Assembly (NCBI GenBank): GCA_001769005.1
Contig: MENE01000173.1
Span: 3,210 to 9,224 of the forward strand
Length of the DNA stretch: 6,015 bases
Direction: 5' to 3'
Origin: Bacteroidetes bacterium GWA2_31_9b
GTDB lineage: Bacteria > Bacteroidota > Bacteroidia > Bacteroidales > UBA12077
Part shown: positions 1 to 6,015 of the stretch, in pieces
Numbering within the stretch: position 1 is the first letter of the stretch
How the letters are laid out: each line of letters starts with the position of its first letter
Program-made: the position numbers and the translations under genes
The notes under the pieces: generated by a model
What the model saw: the letters and a program-made list of their open reading frames with translations, nothing else
The model's database searches: none
What the model was told of the DNA's origin: nothing

Positions 1-1351
1 ATGCCAGTAGAATATATTGAGAGAGAGATTCCCATGGACTAATACGAGGAATCTTATTTTCATTAACAATCATTGGTGGAGTAAAAAGTAATTTGAAAAT
101 ATTTGAACCAAAACCCCATATAATCATTGTTAATAGGACAAGTACTGAAAGTAGAATTAGAATATAATGTCCCTCGAATAAGGATTGAAATATCAGAAAC
201 TCACTAATAAATAAACCCGATGGAGGCATTGCTGTTGCTGAAATAAATCCAAGCAAAACAACAATAGCACCGGCTTTATTGTATTTAAAGTAATTTCCAA
301 CATCATATATACTCTTGCTCTGATAGATTCTATAAATCTGATTGTATTGAAAGAACAAACTAGGTTTTACAAAAGTATGGAGGATAATATGCAATATTGC
401 AGCATATACACCAATACCACCAGCTGCCAGGCCCAACATAACCAAACCCATGTGTTCAATTCCGGAATATGCAAACATTCGTTTTATATTCTTAATGCGG
501 GTCATATAAACAGTAGCAACAAAAACCGAAAGCACAGCAGCAATAAGTATAATTGTACTTGCCCAACTATGTAAAGGAGTGTGAGTCATTATTGCATAAA
601 CCCTATAAATACCAACAAACCCAACATTCATAAGTACACTGGCTAACAATGCTCCGGCAGGACCAGGAGCTTTGTCTTTAGCATCAATACCGGCAGTATA
701 CATGGGTACAAGTCCAAGTTTAGCTGTAAAACCTGTAAAAATGAACAGGAACGACAGTTTTAACCAGAAGAGATTCAGCTTGTCGAAATTCTGATAAATT
801 GAATCGAACGACATATCTTCAACCCCAGCTTGTTCAAGAGATAAGCTAAGAAAAAGTATGCCGATATAAATAAATGTAATACTGATTGCGCAAATGAAAA
901 CATATTTCCATACTCCTTCTAGAGCATTCATGTTCCGGTGATGATAAATAAGAACAGAAGCACTAATGGTTGTAATCTCTACAAAAATCCAAATAACAGC
1001 AATATGGTTCGAAATATAAACCATACTACAGGCAGTAATTAGCATAATCATTGCAGCAAAGAAAATCCCCCGTGATTTAGGTGGTTCGTTGCGAGTAGAA
1101 ATATATCGGTATCCATGAAAAATTGCAGGAATACTAACCACTCCCAGCGCAAAGAGTAACAATATCCCTAAAGCATCAGGCTTAAAAAATTCAAGTTCAG
1201 TAATATTTAAATGTTGGTATTCGTATATTCCAAAAAACCAAAGCAGAGCCAAATAAGTAATTAGCAGAAAATAATTCACAAATGTACTTCTGTTAAAGAA
1301 CAACCACCCGCCAATGATTAAAGTTGCTACTAAAAATATAATTATCATCAT
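1..1351 (-). CDS. hyfF: HyfF-like antiporter subunit of group 4 hydrogenase-type complex (C-terminus beyond left edge)
   Basis: The frame is open from the ATG at 1349-1351 to the window edge: 450 codons without a stop. It is therefore 3'-truncated by the window, not broken; E. coli HyfF is somewhat over 500 residues. By family this is a NuoL/M/N- and Mrp-related membrane subunit that moves H+ or Na+ when the complex turns over. The protein is hydrophobic with many membrane helices. Residues matching the conserved antiporter charges are visible: Glu125 (IFVEITTIS, TM5), Lys211 (FTAKLGLVP, TM7), Lys329 (HTFVKPSLFF) and Glu384 (GLFISEFLIF, TM12). Tyr295-Glu299 (YSGIE) matches YHSIE of the HyfB-like neighbour. 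Two features are odd. The segment after Lys211 reads VPMYTAGIDAKDKAP where HyfB has an H-T-W-L-P motif, and Asn242 lies where HyfB has the TM8 lysine. The start is an ATG-ATG pair 3 nt after the hyfE stop, with no Shine-Dalgarno sequence. Assignment to HyfF rather than HyfD or NuoN rests on its place after hyfE and on the MPPSGLFISEF-type motif. Confidence 0.88.
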   Translation of the reverse strand, partial: MMIIIFLVATLIIGGWLFFNRSTFVNYFLLITYLALLWFFGIYEYQHLNITELEFFKPDALGILLLFALGVVSIPAIFHGYRYISTRNEPPKSRGIFFAAMIMLITACSMVYISNHIAVIWIFVEITTISASVLIYHHRNMNALEGVWKYVFICAISITFIYIGILFLSLSLEQAGVEDMSFDSIYQNFDKLNLFWLKLSFLFIFTGFTAKLGLVPMYTAGIDAKDKAPGPAGALLASVLMNVGFVGIYRVYAIMTHTPLHSWASTIILIAAVLSVFVATVYMTRIKNIKRMFAYSGIEHMGLVMLGLAAGGIGVYAAILHIILHTFVKPSLFFQYNQIYRIYQSKSIYDVGNYFKYNKAGAIVVLLGFISATAMPPSGLFISEFLIFQSLFEGHYILILLSVLVLLTMIIWGFGSNIFKLLFTPPMIVNENKIPRISPWESLSQYILLA

Positions 1352-1354
1352 TTT

Positions 1355-1984
1355 TTAATCTTTAAGGTTACGCAATAGGTTTACATCAGGATCCTGAATA
1401 ACATCGCCAATTTTATTAAAGAAAATACCCAGAATAAGTACGCTGGCAAAAATATCGAGCATGATACCAAGGTTAACCAACATTGGCATTTCGTTTCCAA
1501 CAGCAAGAGAAAGAATGAATACACCATTTTCGATTACAAGATAACCTACAACATGTGTGATAATCTTTTTTCGTGAAACGATAAGATATAATCCGGTAAA
1601 TAAGGTCGATAAAGCTACAACAAAATAGGTTTTATCGAGGTTTTCATCTTTTATCGAACTTGATAAAATGATTGTTGAAACAATTATCAACGTAACAATG
1701 ATTAACGAAACAAAATTTGGTAAATAGGGTTCTGCTTCACGGGTAATTTTATTACGTTTAATAATATAACTCATAAACCATGGAACTGCAATTGCTTTAA
1801 AAACGATTGTTTCAAGCATGATCAATAAAAGGTTTGTTGTACTTACATTTGTAAGTGAAAGGTATATTGTACCAAAGAGTATAAATCCCTGAAACACCAA
1901 AATTCGCAGATAAGTGATTATACGATTGGCAATGCTCATATAGAGCAACGACATGGCTAAAGCGATTAATAAAATATCTATCAT
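1355..1984 (-). CDS. hyfE: HyfE-like membrane subunit (NuoK/MrpC-related)
   Basis: A 209-residue integral membrane protein, close to the 216 residues of E. coli HyfE. The C-terminal half resembles NuoK/MrpC, and the extra N-terminal helices are typical of HyfE. In complex I the NuoK membrane glutamates lie on the proton path linking the HyfC/NuoH junction to the antiporter subunits, and a similar role is inferred here. Visible features: about six hydrophobic helices; Glu58 and Lys63 within an MLETIVFKAIAVPWF stretch; Glu152 in the VIENGVF motif, the expected buried glutamate; then EMPMLVNLGIMLDIF (165-179), with Asp177 in the last helix, as in the family. It ends with a short polar tail (DPDVNLLRNLKD). 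The start lies 12 nt after the hyfC stop, behind an AT-only stretch with no Shine-Dalgarno sequence. It sits between hyfC and hyfF; E. coli has hyfD between hyfC and hyfE. No missing key residue was seen. Confidence 0.9.
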   Translation of the reverse strand: MIDILLIALAMSLLYMSIANRIITYLRILVFQGFILFGTIYLSLTNVSTTNLLLIMLETIVFKAIAVPWFMSYIIKRNKITREAEPYLPNFVSLIIVTLIIVSTIILSSSIKDENLDKTYFVVALSTLFTGLYLIVSRKKIITHVVGYLVIENGVFILSLAVGNEMPMLVNLGIMLDIFASVLILGIFFNKIGDVIQDPDVNLLRNLKD

Positions 1985-1996
1985 AATAATAATTTT

Positions 1997-2902
1997 TTAC
2001 ACAAATTTTCCAAGAACCAGCAGCACACCAAAAAATATAAGTAAAGCTACCGAAGTAAGAATAAAAATAAACTGAGGGTTATGCCCCATTCTGAAACGAG
2101 CCATAAACGACTCAATAGCACCCACTGCAATAGCAAAACCCAATTGAATTATAAAAAAGAGAGGTATTGAATACTCCAATGGCAGCACACCAATAAAGAA
2201 ATTCGAAATAATAGCTCCATACATAGCAAATTTCAGGTTCGTAGTGTACATAATAACACCAAAGTCGAAGCCACTGTTATCCAGTACCATTACTTCGTGT
2301 ATCATGGTAAGCTCCAAGTGTGTTTTAGGATCATCAACTGGCATGCGGCTGTTTTCAATCATTGCAATCATAATAAACACGAAAGTTGCCAATGCACCAA
2401 GCATATATGAAATCTGTGAACCATAATGCAAGGTTGTGAAAATACTATGGAATGATGTATGTCCGGTAAATAGTGCGAATGAACCCATAAGGATGAAAAA
2501 TGCGGGTTCAACAAGCATTGAAAACAAGGCTTCGCGACTAGCACCCATACCTTCGAAGCTACTTCCTGTGTCGAGTGCAGAGATAATCATAAAAAACTTA
2601 CCGAATGCCAGTATATAGGCAAACATTACAAAATCCATTTCAAAAGAAATAAGCCCGGGATGACTTCCATGAGGAATCATTAAAATGGCCATTATTACCG
2701 ATGTAAAGTAAGCCGTTGGGGCAATCTGAAAAATAAAACTTGTAGTTTTACTAAATACCGAGCCTTTTTTCCAAAGCCGGATAATGTCTTTCATTGGTTG
2801 AAGTATTCCAGGACCTTTTCGCCCCGACGCAATACTTTTTGTTCGTAGTACGAAACCCATGAAAAACAAACTTGCAAATAGAATAAGTAAAAAACTTACC
2901 AT
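1997..2902 (-). CDS. hyfC: HyfC/HycD-like membrane anchor subunit (NuoH homologue)
   Basis: A 301-residue membrane protein of the NuoH/HycD/HyfC family; E. coli HycD is about 307 residues. This subunit sits at the junction of the soluble catalytic arm and the ion-pumping membrane arm and transmits the coupling signal. Motifs in order: Gly27-Lys46 (GRKGPGILQPMKDI then IRLWKK), the cytoplasmic loop after TM1 typical of HycD; GMGASREALFS (118-128, Glu124); ENSRMPVDDPKTHLELTMIH (183-202) followed by Glu203, the acidic loop family signature; and ESFMARFRMGHNPQF (264-278). About eight membrane helices are apparent. All the charged residues expected of the family seem present, so it looks functional. 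The ATG is separated by one nucleotide from the TAG stop of the upstream hyfB-like gene, which suggests translational coupling. The TM1 sequence begins immediately at this ATG, supporting the start. This is the most secure family assignment in the window. Confidence 0.93.
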   Translation of the reverse strand: MVSFLLILFASLFFMGFVLRTKSIASGRKGPGILQPMKDIIRLWKKGSVFSKTTSFIFQIAPTAYFTSVIMAILMIPHGSHPGLISFEMDFVMFAYILAFGKFFMIISALDTGSSFEGMGASREALFSMLVEPAFFILMGSFALFTGHTSFHSIFTTLHYGSQISYMLGALATFVFIMIAMIENSRMPVDDPKTHLELTMIHEVMVLDNSGFDFGVIMYTTNLKFAMYGAIISNFFIGVLPLEYSIPLFFIIQLGFAIAVGAIESFMARFRMGHNPQFIFILTSVALLIFFGVLLVLGKFV

Positions 2903-2903
2903 G

Positions 2904-4937
2904 CTATAAATGATTTAAAAAATTAATTAAAATCGATATTTTTTCAATAATTATAGGTACTATAATGGTTAAACTAATAAAAATAAATCCATATAAAATA
3001 TAATATTGAATATTTCCATTCTGAAGAAACACAAAACGGTTTAACAATCTTTTAAGGTAAAACAAAGGCTTATCAATGAACCAGCTTTCAACTTTATCGT
3101 AAGGATGCGTAACCTGATTCATTTGCTGTGGAAAAATCCCTGTAGAATTTACTTTTCCTTTTTTAATCTGCAGAATAGGTTCTGCCAATTTTCGATATGA
3201 GCGAATAAACGAAGATGCTGTATATTGCATTTTTGATGCATCGCCGGTATATCCACAACCCCAGGTTACATCAGTACAGGTATTTCGTTTCGACACAATT
3301 AAATGGCGAACGAAAAAGAGAATCACAGTTAATGCAATAAATCCTAAAGAATACAAGCCAATAGTTGTGATACTTTCGAGTAAAGAAGCAATTTGAATGT
3401 TCGACTGTAGATTTATAACGGGTTGATACAATTGTATGGTTTTAAGTAATACCGGGCTAAACAACACAGGAAAAATCCCAATAAAAACAATAGCCAGAGC
3501 AATAATATAAAGAGGAACCATCTTTAATGGCCGTTCGGCAATTAAATCATCACCAAGCGGCTCTCTGGGTGTTCCCAGAAAAACAATTCCAAAAGCTTTT
3601 GTGAAACAAATTAAAGCCAGGCCGCCAATAACAACCAATCCCAATATGGTAAACAGAATAAACAGGATAAACAGAAAATGATTGGTTAAGATTCCATTGA
3701 ACAATCCGTTAAAAATAAAAAATTCGGAAACAAAACCATTAAAAGGAGGTAATCCGCAAATTGCCAATGAACCAATAAGAAATAAGTATGCAGAACGTGG
3801 CATTCGTTTTAACAAACCACCCATTGCTTCAATTTTCATGGTGTGTACAGCCTGATAAATATTACCTGCACTATAAAATAAAAGTGATTTAAAAAGAGAA
3901 TGGTTAAGAACATGTAATAATGCGCCACCAAAACCACTTACCATAAGTATTTGGTTGTTATAACCCACTCCAAGGCAACCCAGACCAATACCAATGCCTA
4001 TAATTCCAATATTTTCGATGCTATGGTAAGCCAACAGTTTTTTAAGATTGTGTTGAACAATGGCGAGCATCACTCCATAAACGCCGGTAATTACTGAAAT
4101 AAACAGAACAAAATATCCTATGGTAATCATATCGGTTTTTATGAGCAGTAAAACTCTCAGGATACCATAAATACCAATTTTTATAATTACACCCGACATG
4201 ATACCTGATATATGAGCAGGAGCCGCAGGATGTGCCAAAGGAAGCCAGGTATGAAAAGGTACAAAGCCAGCTTTTATTGCAAATCCAAAGAAAAAACAAA
4301 TAAACAATCCAAAACCCACAATTGCAGGATTGGCTGATGTATATGCTGTAATAGACTGAAAATCGAATGAGCCGGTTTTCACTTTTATCCACATAAAAGC
4401 AATGGTTAAAAAAACAATGCAGATATGCGACTGGATTAAAAAGTTGATACCTGCTTTTAATGTTTCTGGTTTATTGTGTTCGAAGATTATAATGATAAAA
4501 GAACTTATTGCCATAATTTCCCAGATCACAAGAAAAACAATACCATTTTGGATAATACAAATATCGATTAAAGCAGTATAAACCAGAATGAACGCCACAG
4601 CATGCATAGTAACATTAGATGTTTGATCAATGTACTTTTTCATGTACTGCAAACCATACCACGCACCTGTTAAAAAAGTAAAGCTGATAACAAGAATAAA
4701 CCATGCCGATAAATAATCAACACGGATGGGAATAAGGCCAGTAATAAACGAACCGGAATAAGAATAATCTATTAATCCATTAGAAAAAACAGAAAAAGCA
4801 ATCAGAGAACCAATAATAACCTGAACCGTAATTACAACAAGAGTAAGTATTCCCCTGCCTTTTATTTTCAGAAAAGGAAAACAAACAATTGCAATAATCG
4901 CAATAAGGTTAAATAGCTCTATTAAGTGTTTTTCCAT
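2904..4937 (-). CDS. hyfB: HyfB-like proton/sodium-translocating subunit, second of a tandem pair (complete)
   Basis: A complete 677-residue protein, matching the size of E. coli HyfB (672). It is a NuoL/MrpA-related antiporter-like subunit expected to translocate H+ or Na+. The antiporter domain covers roughly residues 120-410. Conserved charges are visible: Glu140 (VIWEIMAIS, TM5), Lys222 (FAIKAGFVPFHTWLP, TM7), Lys253 (SGVIIKIGIYG, TM8), YHSIENIG (304-311), Lys350 (NHSLFKSLLF) and Glu405 (GFVSEFFIF, TM12). The H-T-W-L-P-L-A-H loop (229-236) is intact. After the last helices of the core come a W-G-C-G-Y motif (559-563) and MQYTASSF (570-577). A polar lateral region follows, then a terminal helix starting after LQNGNIQYYILYG. 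This C-terminal pattern is shared with the neighbouring paralogue and sets both apart from HyfD/HyfF. The start is 12 nt past the upstream stop, with no Shine-Dalgarno sequence. It is separated from hyfC by 1 nt. A 116-codon minus-strand ORF inside it is a frame shadow. Confidence 0.92.
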   Translation of the reverse strand: MEKHLIELFNLIAIIAIVCFPFLKIKGRGILTLVVITVQVIIGSLIAFSVFSNGLIDYSYSGSFITGLIPIRVDYLSAWFILVISFTFLTGAWYGLQYMKKYIDQTSNVTMHAVAFILVYTALIDICIIQNGIVFLVIWEIMAISSFIIIIFEHNKPETLKAGINFLIQSHICIVFLTIAFMWIKVKTGSFDFQSITAYTSANPAIVGFGLFICFFFGFAIKAGFVPFHTWLPLAHPAAPAHISGIMSGVIIKIGIYGILRVLLLIKTDMITIGYFVLFISVITGVYGVMLAIVQHNLKKLLAYHSIENIGIIGIGIGLGCLGVGYNNQILMVSGFGGALLHVLNHSLFKSLLFYSAGNIYQAVHTMKIEAMGGLLKRMPRSAYLFLIGSLAICGLPPFNGFVSEFFIFNGLFNGILTNHFLFILFILFTILGLVVIGGLALICFTKAFGIVFLGTPREPLGDDLIAERPLKMVPLYIIALAIVFIGIFPVLFSPVLLKTIQLYQPVINLQSNIQIASLLESITTIGLYSLGFIALTVILFFVRHLIVSKRNTCTDVTWGCGYTGDASKMQYTASSFIRSYRKLAEPILQIKKGKVNSTGIFPQQMNQVTHPYDKVESWFIDKPLFYLKRLLNRFVFLQNGNIQYYILYGFIFISLTIIVPIIIEKISILINFLNHL

Positions 4938-4949
4938 TATTTCATCACA

Positions 4950-6015
4950 TCAATAAATCAGATTAAAAACAGTACCCAGAAATACAATGATGATAAAAAC
5001 CAAACCGTAAATGATGTACGATTGAATTTTACCGTTCTGTATAAACTGAAAATAATTTAACACAAAGGTTAACCTTTTAGCCAAAGGTGTAATCAGGTAT
5101 TTCTCTAAGATATCAAAATAATATGTCGAAAAGGTTCTTTTCTCAGGATATATTGTGGTTTTCTCAATGCGAATGTAATCTTTCCGTTCTTTAACCATAA
5201 AACCAAGAAGGTTACCAAATGTACGGGCAAACGATCTTCCGGTATATTGAGCTTTTAAAACCGGAGCAACATATCCGCAACCCCATGTTTCGTATATAGA
5301 AGTATCGCGTTTTCGAACAATAAACCAACGCAATCCAAAAATCAGAAGAAGTAAACCAATAAAAATCATGCTTACTTTACCAACAGTAGCAATATTTACG
5401 ACCATTTGAGCAAGAGGTTCCAAATTGCTATTGTCTGCCACAGGAAAAGTTAATAAAACGATTTTTGAAACGTAGTGAAAATAAAATTGAGGAATTAAAG
5501 CCACAGATAACATAACCGCAATAATTGCATATTGAGGTAAGTGCATTATGAATGATGTTTCTTTTGGTTCGTGATGCATTGCCTTACGAGGCTGACCTAA
5601 GAATATCACTCCAAAAGTTTTTGTGAACGCAAGCAACGAAATACCACCAACAACGGCTAATCCTGCAATAGTAAGAACCATTAAAATAACCTGATAGATT
5701 CCTGAAACATGTGTAAGTCCTTTAAACAGGCCCGAATAAATAAGATATTCGGACACAAATCCATTAAAAGGAGGCAAGCCACCAATAGCCATTGCTCCAA
5801 CAAGAAAGAACACTGCAGTAATAGGCATCTTTTTAATTAATCCACCCAGTCGTTCAATATTGCGTGTGTGAGTTTGCTGATATACACTTCCTGCACTGAA
5901 GAATAACAGCGATTTAAATAAAGAGTGGTTCAGCGTATGCAACAAGGCTGCACTGAATCCAAGTATCATTAAAATATCATTTCCAGTACTTAACCCAATA
6001 AGCCCTAATCCAATT
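4950..6015 (-). CDS. hyfB: HyfB-like proton/sodium-translocating subunit, first of a tandem pair (N-terminus beyond right edge)
   Basis: The frame stays open from the TGA at 4950-4952 to the right edge, giving 354 visible residues. The ATG at 5967-5969 is internal: the codons before it (IGLGLIGLSTGNDIL) match IGIGIGLGCLGVGYNNQIL of the neighbouring HyfB. Aligned on that protein, about 310 N-terminal residues lie outside the window, including the TM5 Glu and the TM7/TM8 Lys. Counting the first visible codon as residue 1, Lys34 (NHSLFKSLLF) and Glu89 (GFVSEYLIY) are the expected conserved charges. The W-G-C-G-Y motif is at 244-248, followed by AQYTGRSF. Then come a polar region and a terminal helix after IQNGKIQSYIIYG, the same layout as the neighbour. 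Over 78 residues from ALLHTLNHS the two proteins share 52 identities by hand count, so they are clear paralogues. A role in ion translocation is inferred from the family. The C-terminus is complete, and the next gene starts 12 nt on. Confidence 0.9.
   Translation of the reverse strand, partial: IGLGLIGLSTGNDILMILGFSAALLHTLNHSLFKSLLFFSAGSVYQQTHTRNIERLGGLIKKMPITAVFFLVGAMAIGGLPPFNGFVSEYLIYSGLFKGLTHVSGIYQVILMVLTIAGLAVVGGISLLAFTKTFGVIFLGQPRKAMHHEPKETSFIMHLPQYAIIAVMLSVALIPQFYFHYVSKIVLLTFPVADNSNLEPLAQMVVNIATVGKVSMIFIGLLLLIFGLRWFIVRKRDTSIYETWGCGYVAPVLKAQYTGRSFARTFGNLLGFMVKERKDYIRIEKTTIYPEKRTFSTYYFDILEKYLITPLAKRLTFVLNYFQFIQNGKIQSYIIYGLVFIIIVFLGTVFNLIY

Larger units (their letters stand above)
1..6015 (-). 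other. Membrane-arm gene cluster (probable single operon) of a group 4 hydrogenase-type complex
   Basis: All five genes are co-directional, with gaps of 12, 1, 12 and 3 nt, leaving no room for an internal promoter or terminator in the junctions. None of the four visible start codons is preceded by an AGGAGG-like site; the upstream sequences are AT-rich, as is usual in Bacteroidota. The operon start lies beyond the right edge. The HyfF C-terminus and probably the HyfG/HyfI/HyfH-like catalytic and iron-sulfur subunits lie beyond the left edge, going by the order in E. coli hyf. The organisation as one unit is seen directly; co-transcription is inferred. Confidence 0.85.

Noticed and set aside
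347..574. 75-codon plus-strand ORF
   Set aside because: It lies wholly antisense to the hyfF-like gene and has a low-complexity Asn/Ser/Cys/His-rich translation with no recognisable domain.
1..1351. Possible gene-free or pseudogene region at the left end
   Set aside because: Codon-by-codon reading of the minus strand gives an uninterrupted 450-codon frame with conserved antiporter residues. It is an intact gene cut by the window edge.
2244..2618. Two 60-codon plus-strand ORFs (2244-2426 and 2436-2618)
   Set aside because: Both are antisense to the conserved motifs of hyfC and resemble nothing; they are frame shadows.
4042..4392. 116-codon minus-strand ORF
   Set aside because: It lies inside hyfB in another frame, over the conserved antiporter core. 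Its Cys/Tyr/Ser-rich translation is an out-of-frame artefact.
5967..5969. ATG as the start of the upstream HyfB-like gene
   Set aside because: The frame continues upstream to the window edge with residues that align to the paralogue, so this methionine is internal.
1..6015. Respiratory complex I (nuo) or Mrp antiporter operon instead of Hyf
   Set aside because: The HyfC motif set, a HyfE longer than NuoK, and the HyfB W-G-C-G-Y C-termini fit group 4 hydrogenase complexes. NuoJ, NuoI and MrpB/E/F/G-type genes are absent from the window.

Overview
The window is one continuous minus-strand block of membrane-protein genes. It encodes most of the membrane arm of a group 4 (Hyf/Hyc-type, formate-hydrogenlyase-like) energy-converting complex, a relative of respiratory complex I. 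Reading in the direction of transcription (right to left) the genes are: a HyfB-like ion-translocating subunit whose N-terminus lies beyond the right edge (4950-6015); a second, complete HyfB-like subunit (2904-4937); HyfC, the NuoH-like anchor (1997-2902); HyfE, the NuoK-related subunit (1355-1984); and a HyfF-like antiporter subunit that runs off the left edge (1-1351). The junctions are 12, 1, 12 and 3 nt, so the set is almost certainly one transcription unit. No promoter, terminator, RNA gene, repeat, mobile element or CRISPR array was seen, and no stretch of 300 nt is without a gene.

How the parts should work together, from the known biology of the family: the soluble arm (HyfG-like large subunit, HyfI-like small subunit, ferredoxin-like HyfA/HyfH) would pass electrons between a donor such as formate or ferredoxin and protons. 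HyfC would form the junction with the membrane arm. HyfE and the three antiporter-like subunits would couple the redox reaction to H+ or Na+ movement. None of the soluble or catalytic subunits is in the window, so it does not show whether this is a true hydrogenase, a formate hydrogenlyase, or a hydrogenase-related (Ehr-type) complex without a Ni-Fe site.

Organism: the DNA is clearly AT-rich, and none of the four visible start codons has a recognisable purine-rich Shine-Dalgarno sequence; AT-rich tracts precede them instead. That fits Bacteroidota (for example an anaerobic marine or sediment Bacteroidales/Marinilabiliales type), but this is inference from composition and context only.

The main departures from the E. 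coli hyf layout are: (i) two tandem HyfB-type subunits, both with the C-terminal W-G-C-G-Y motif; (ii) no HyfD gene between hyfC and hyfE; and (iii) a HyfF-like protein whose TM7-TM8 region lacks the usual H-x-W-L-P motif and has Asn where the HyfB paralogue has the TM8 lysine. The window otherwise looks like an intact, ordinary bioenergetic operon. I found no sign of an unrelated novel system.
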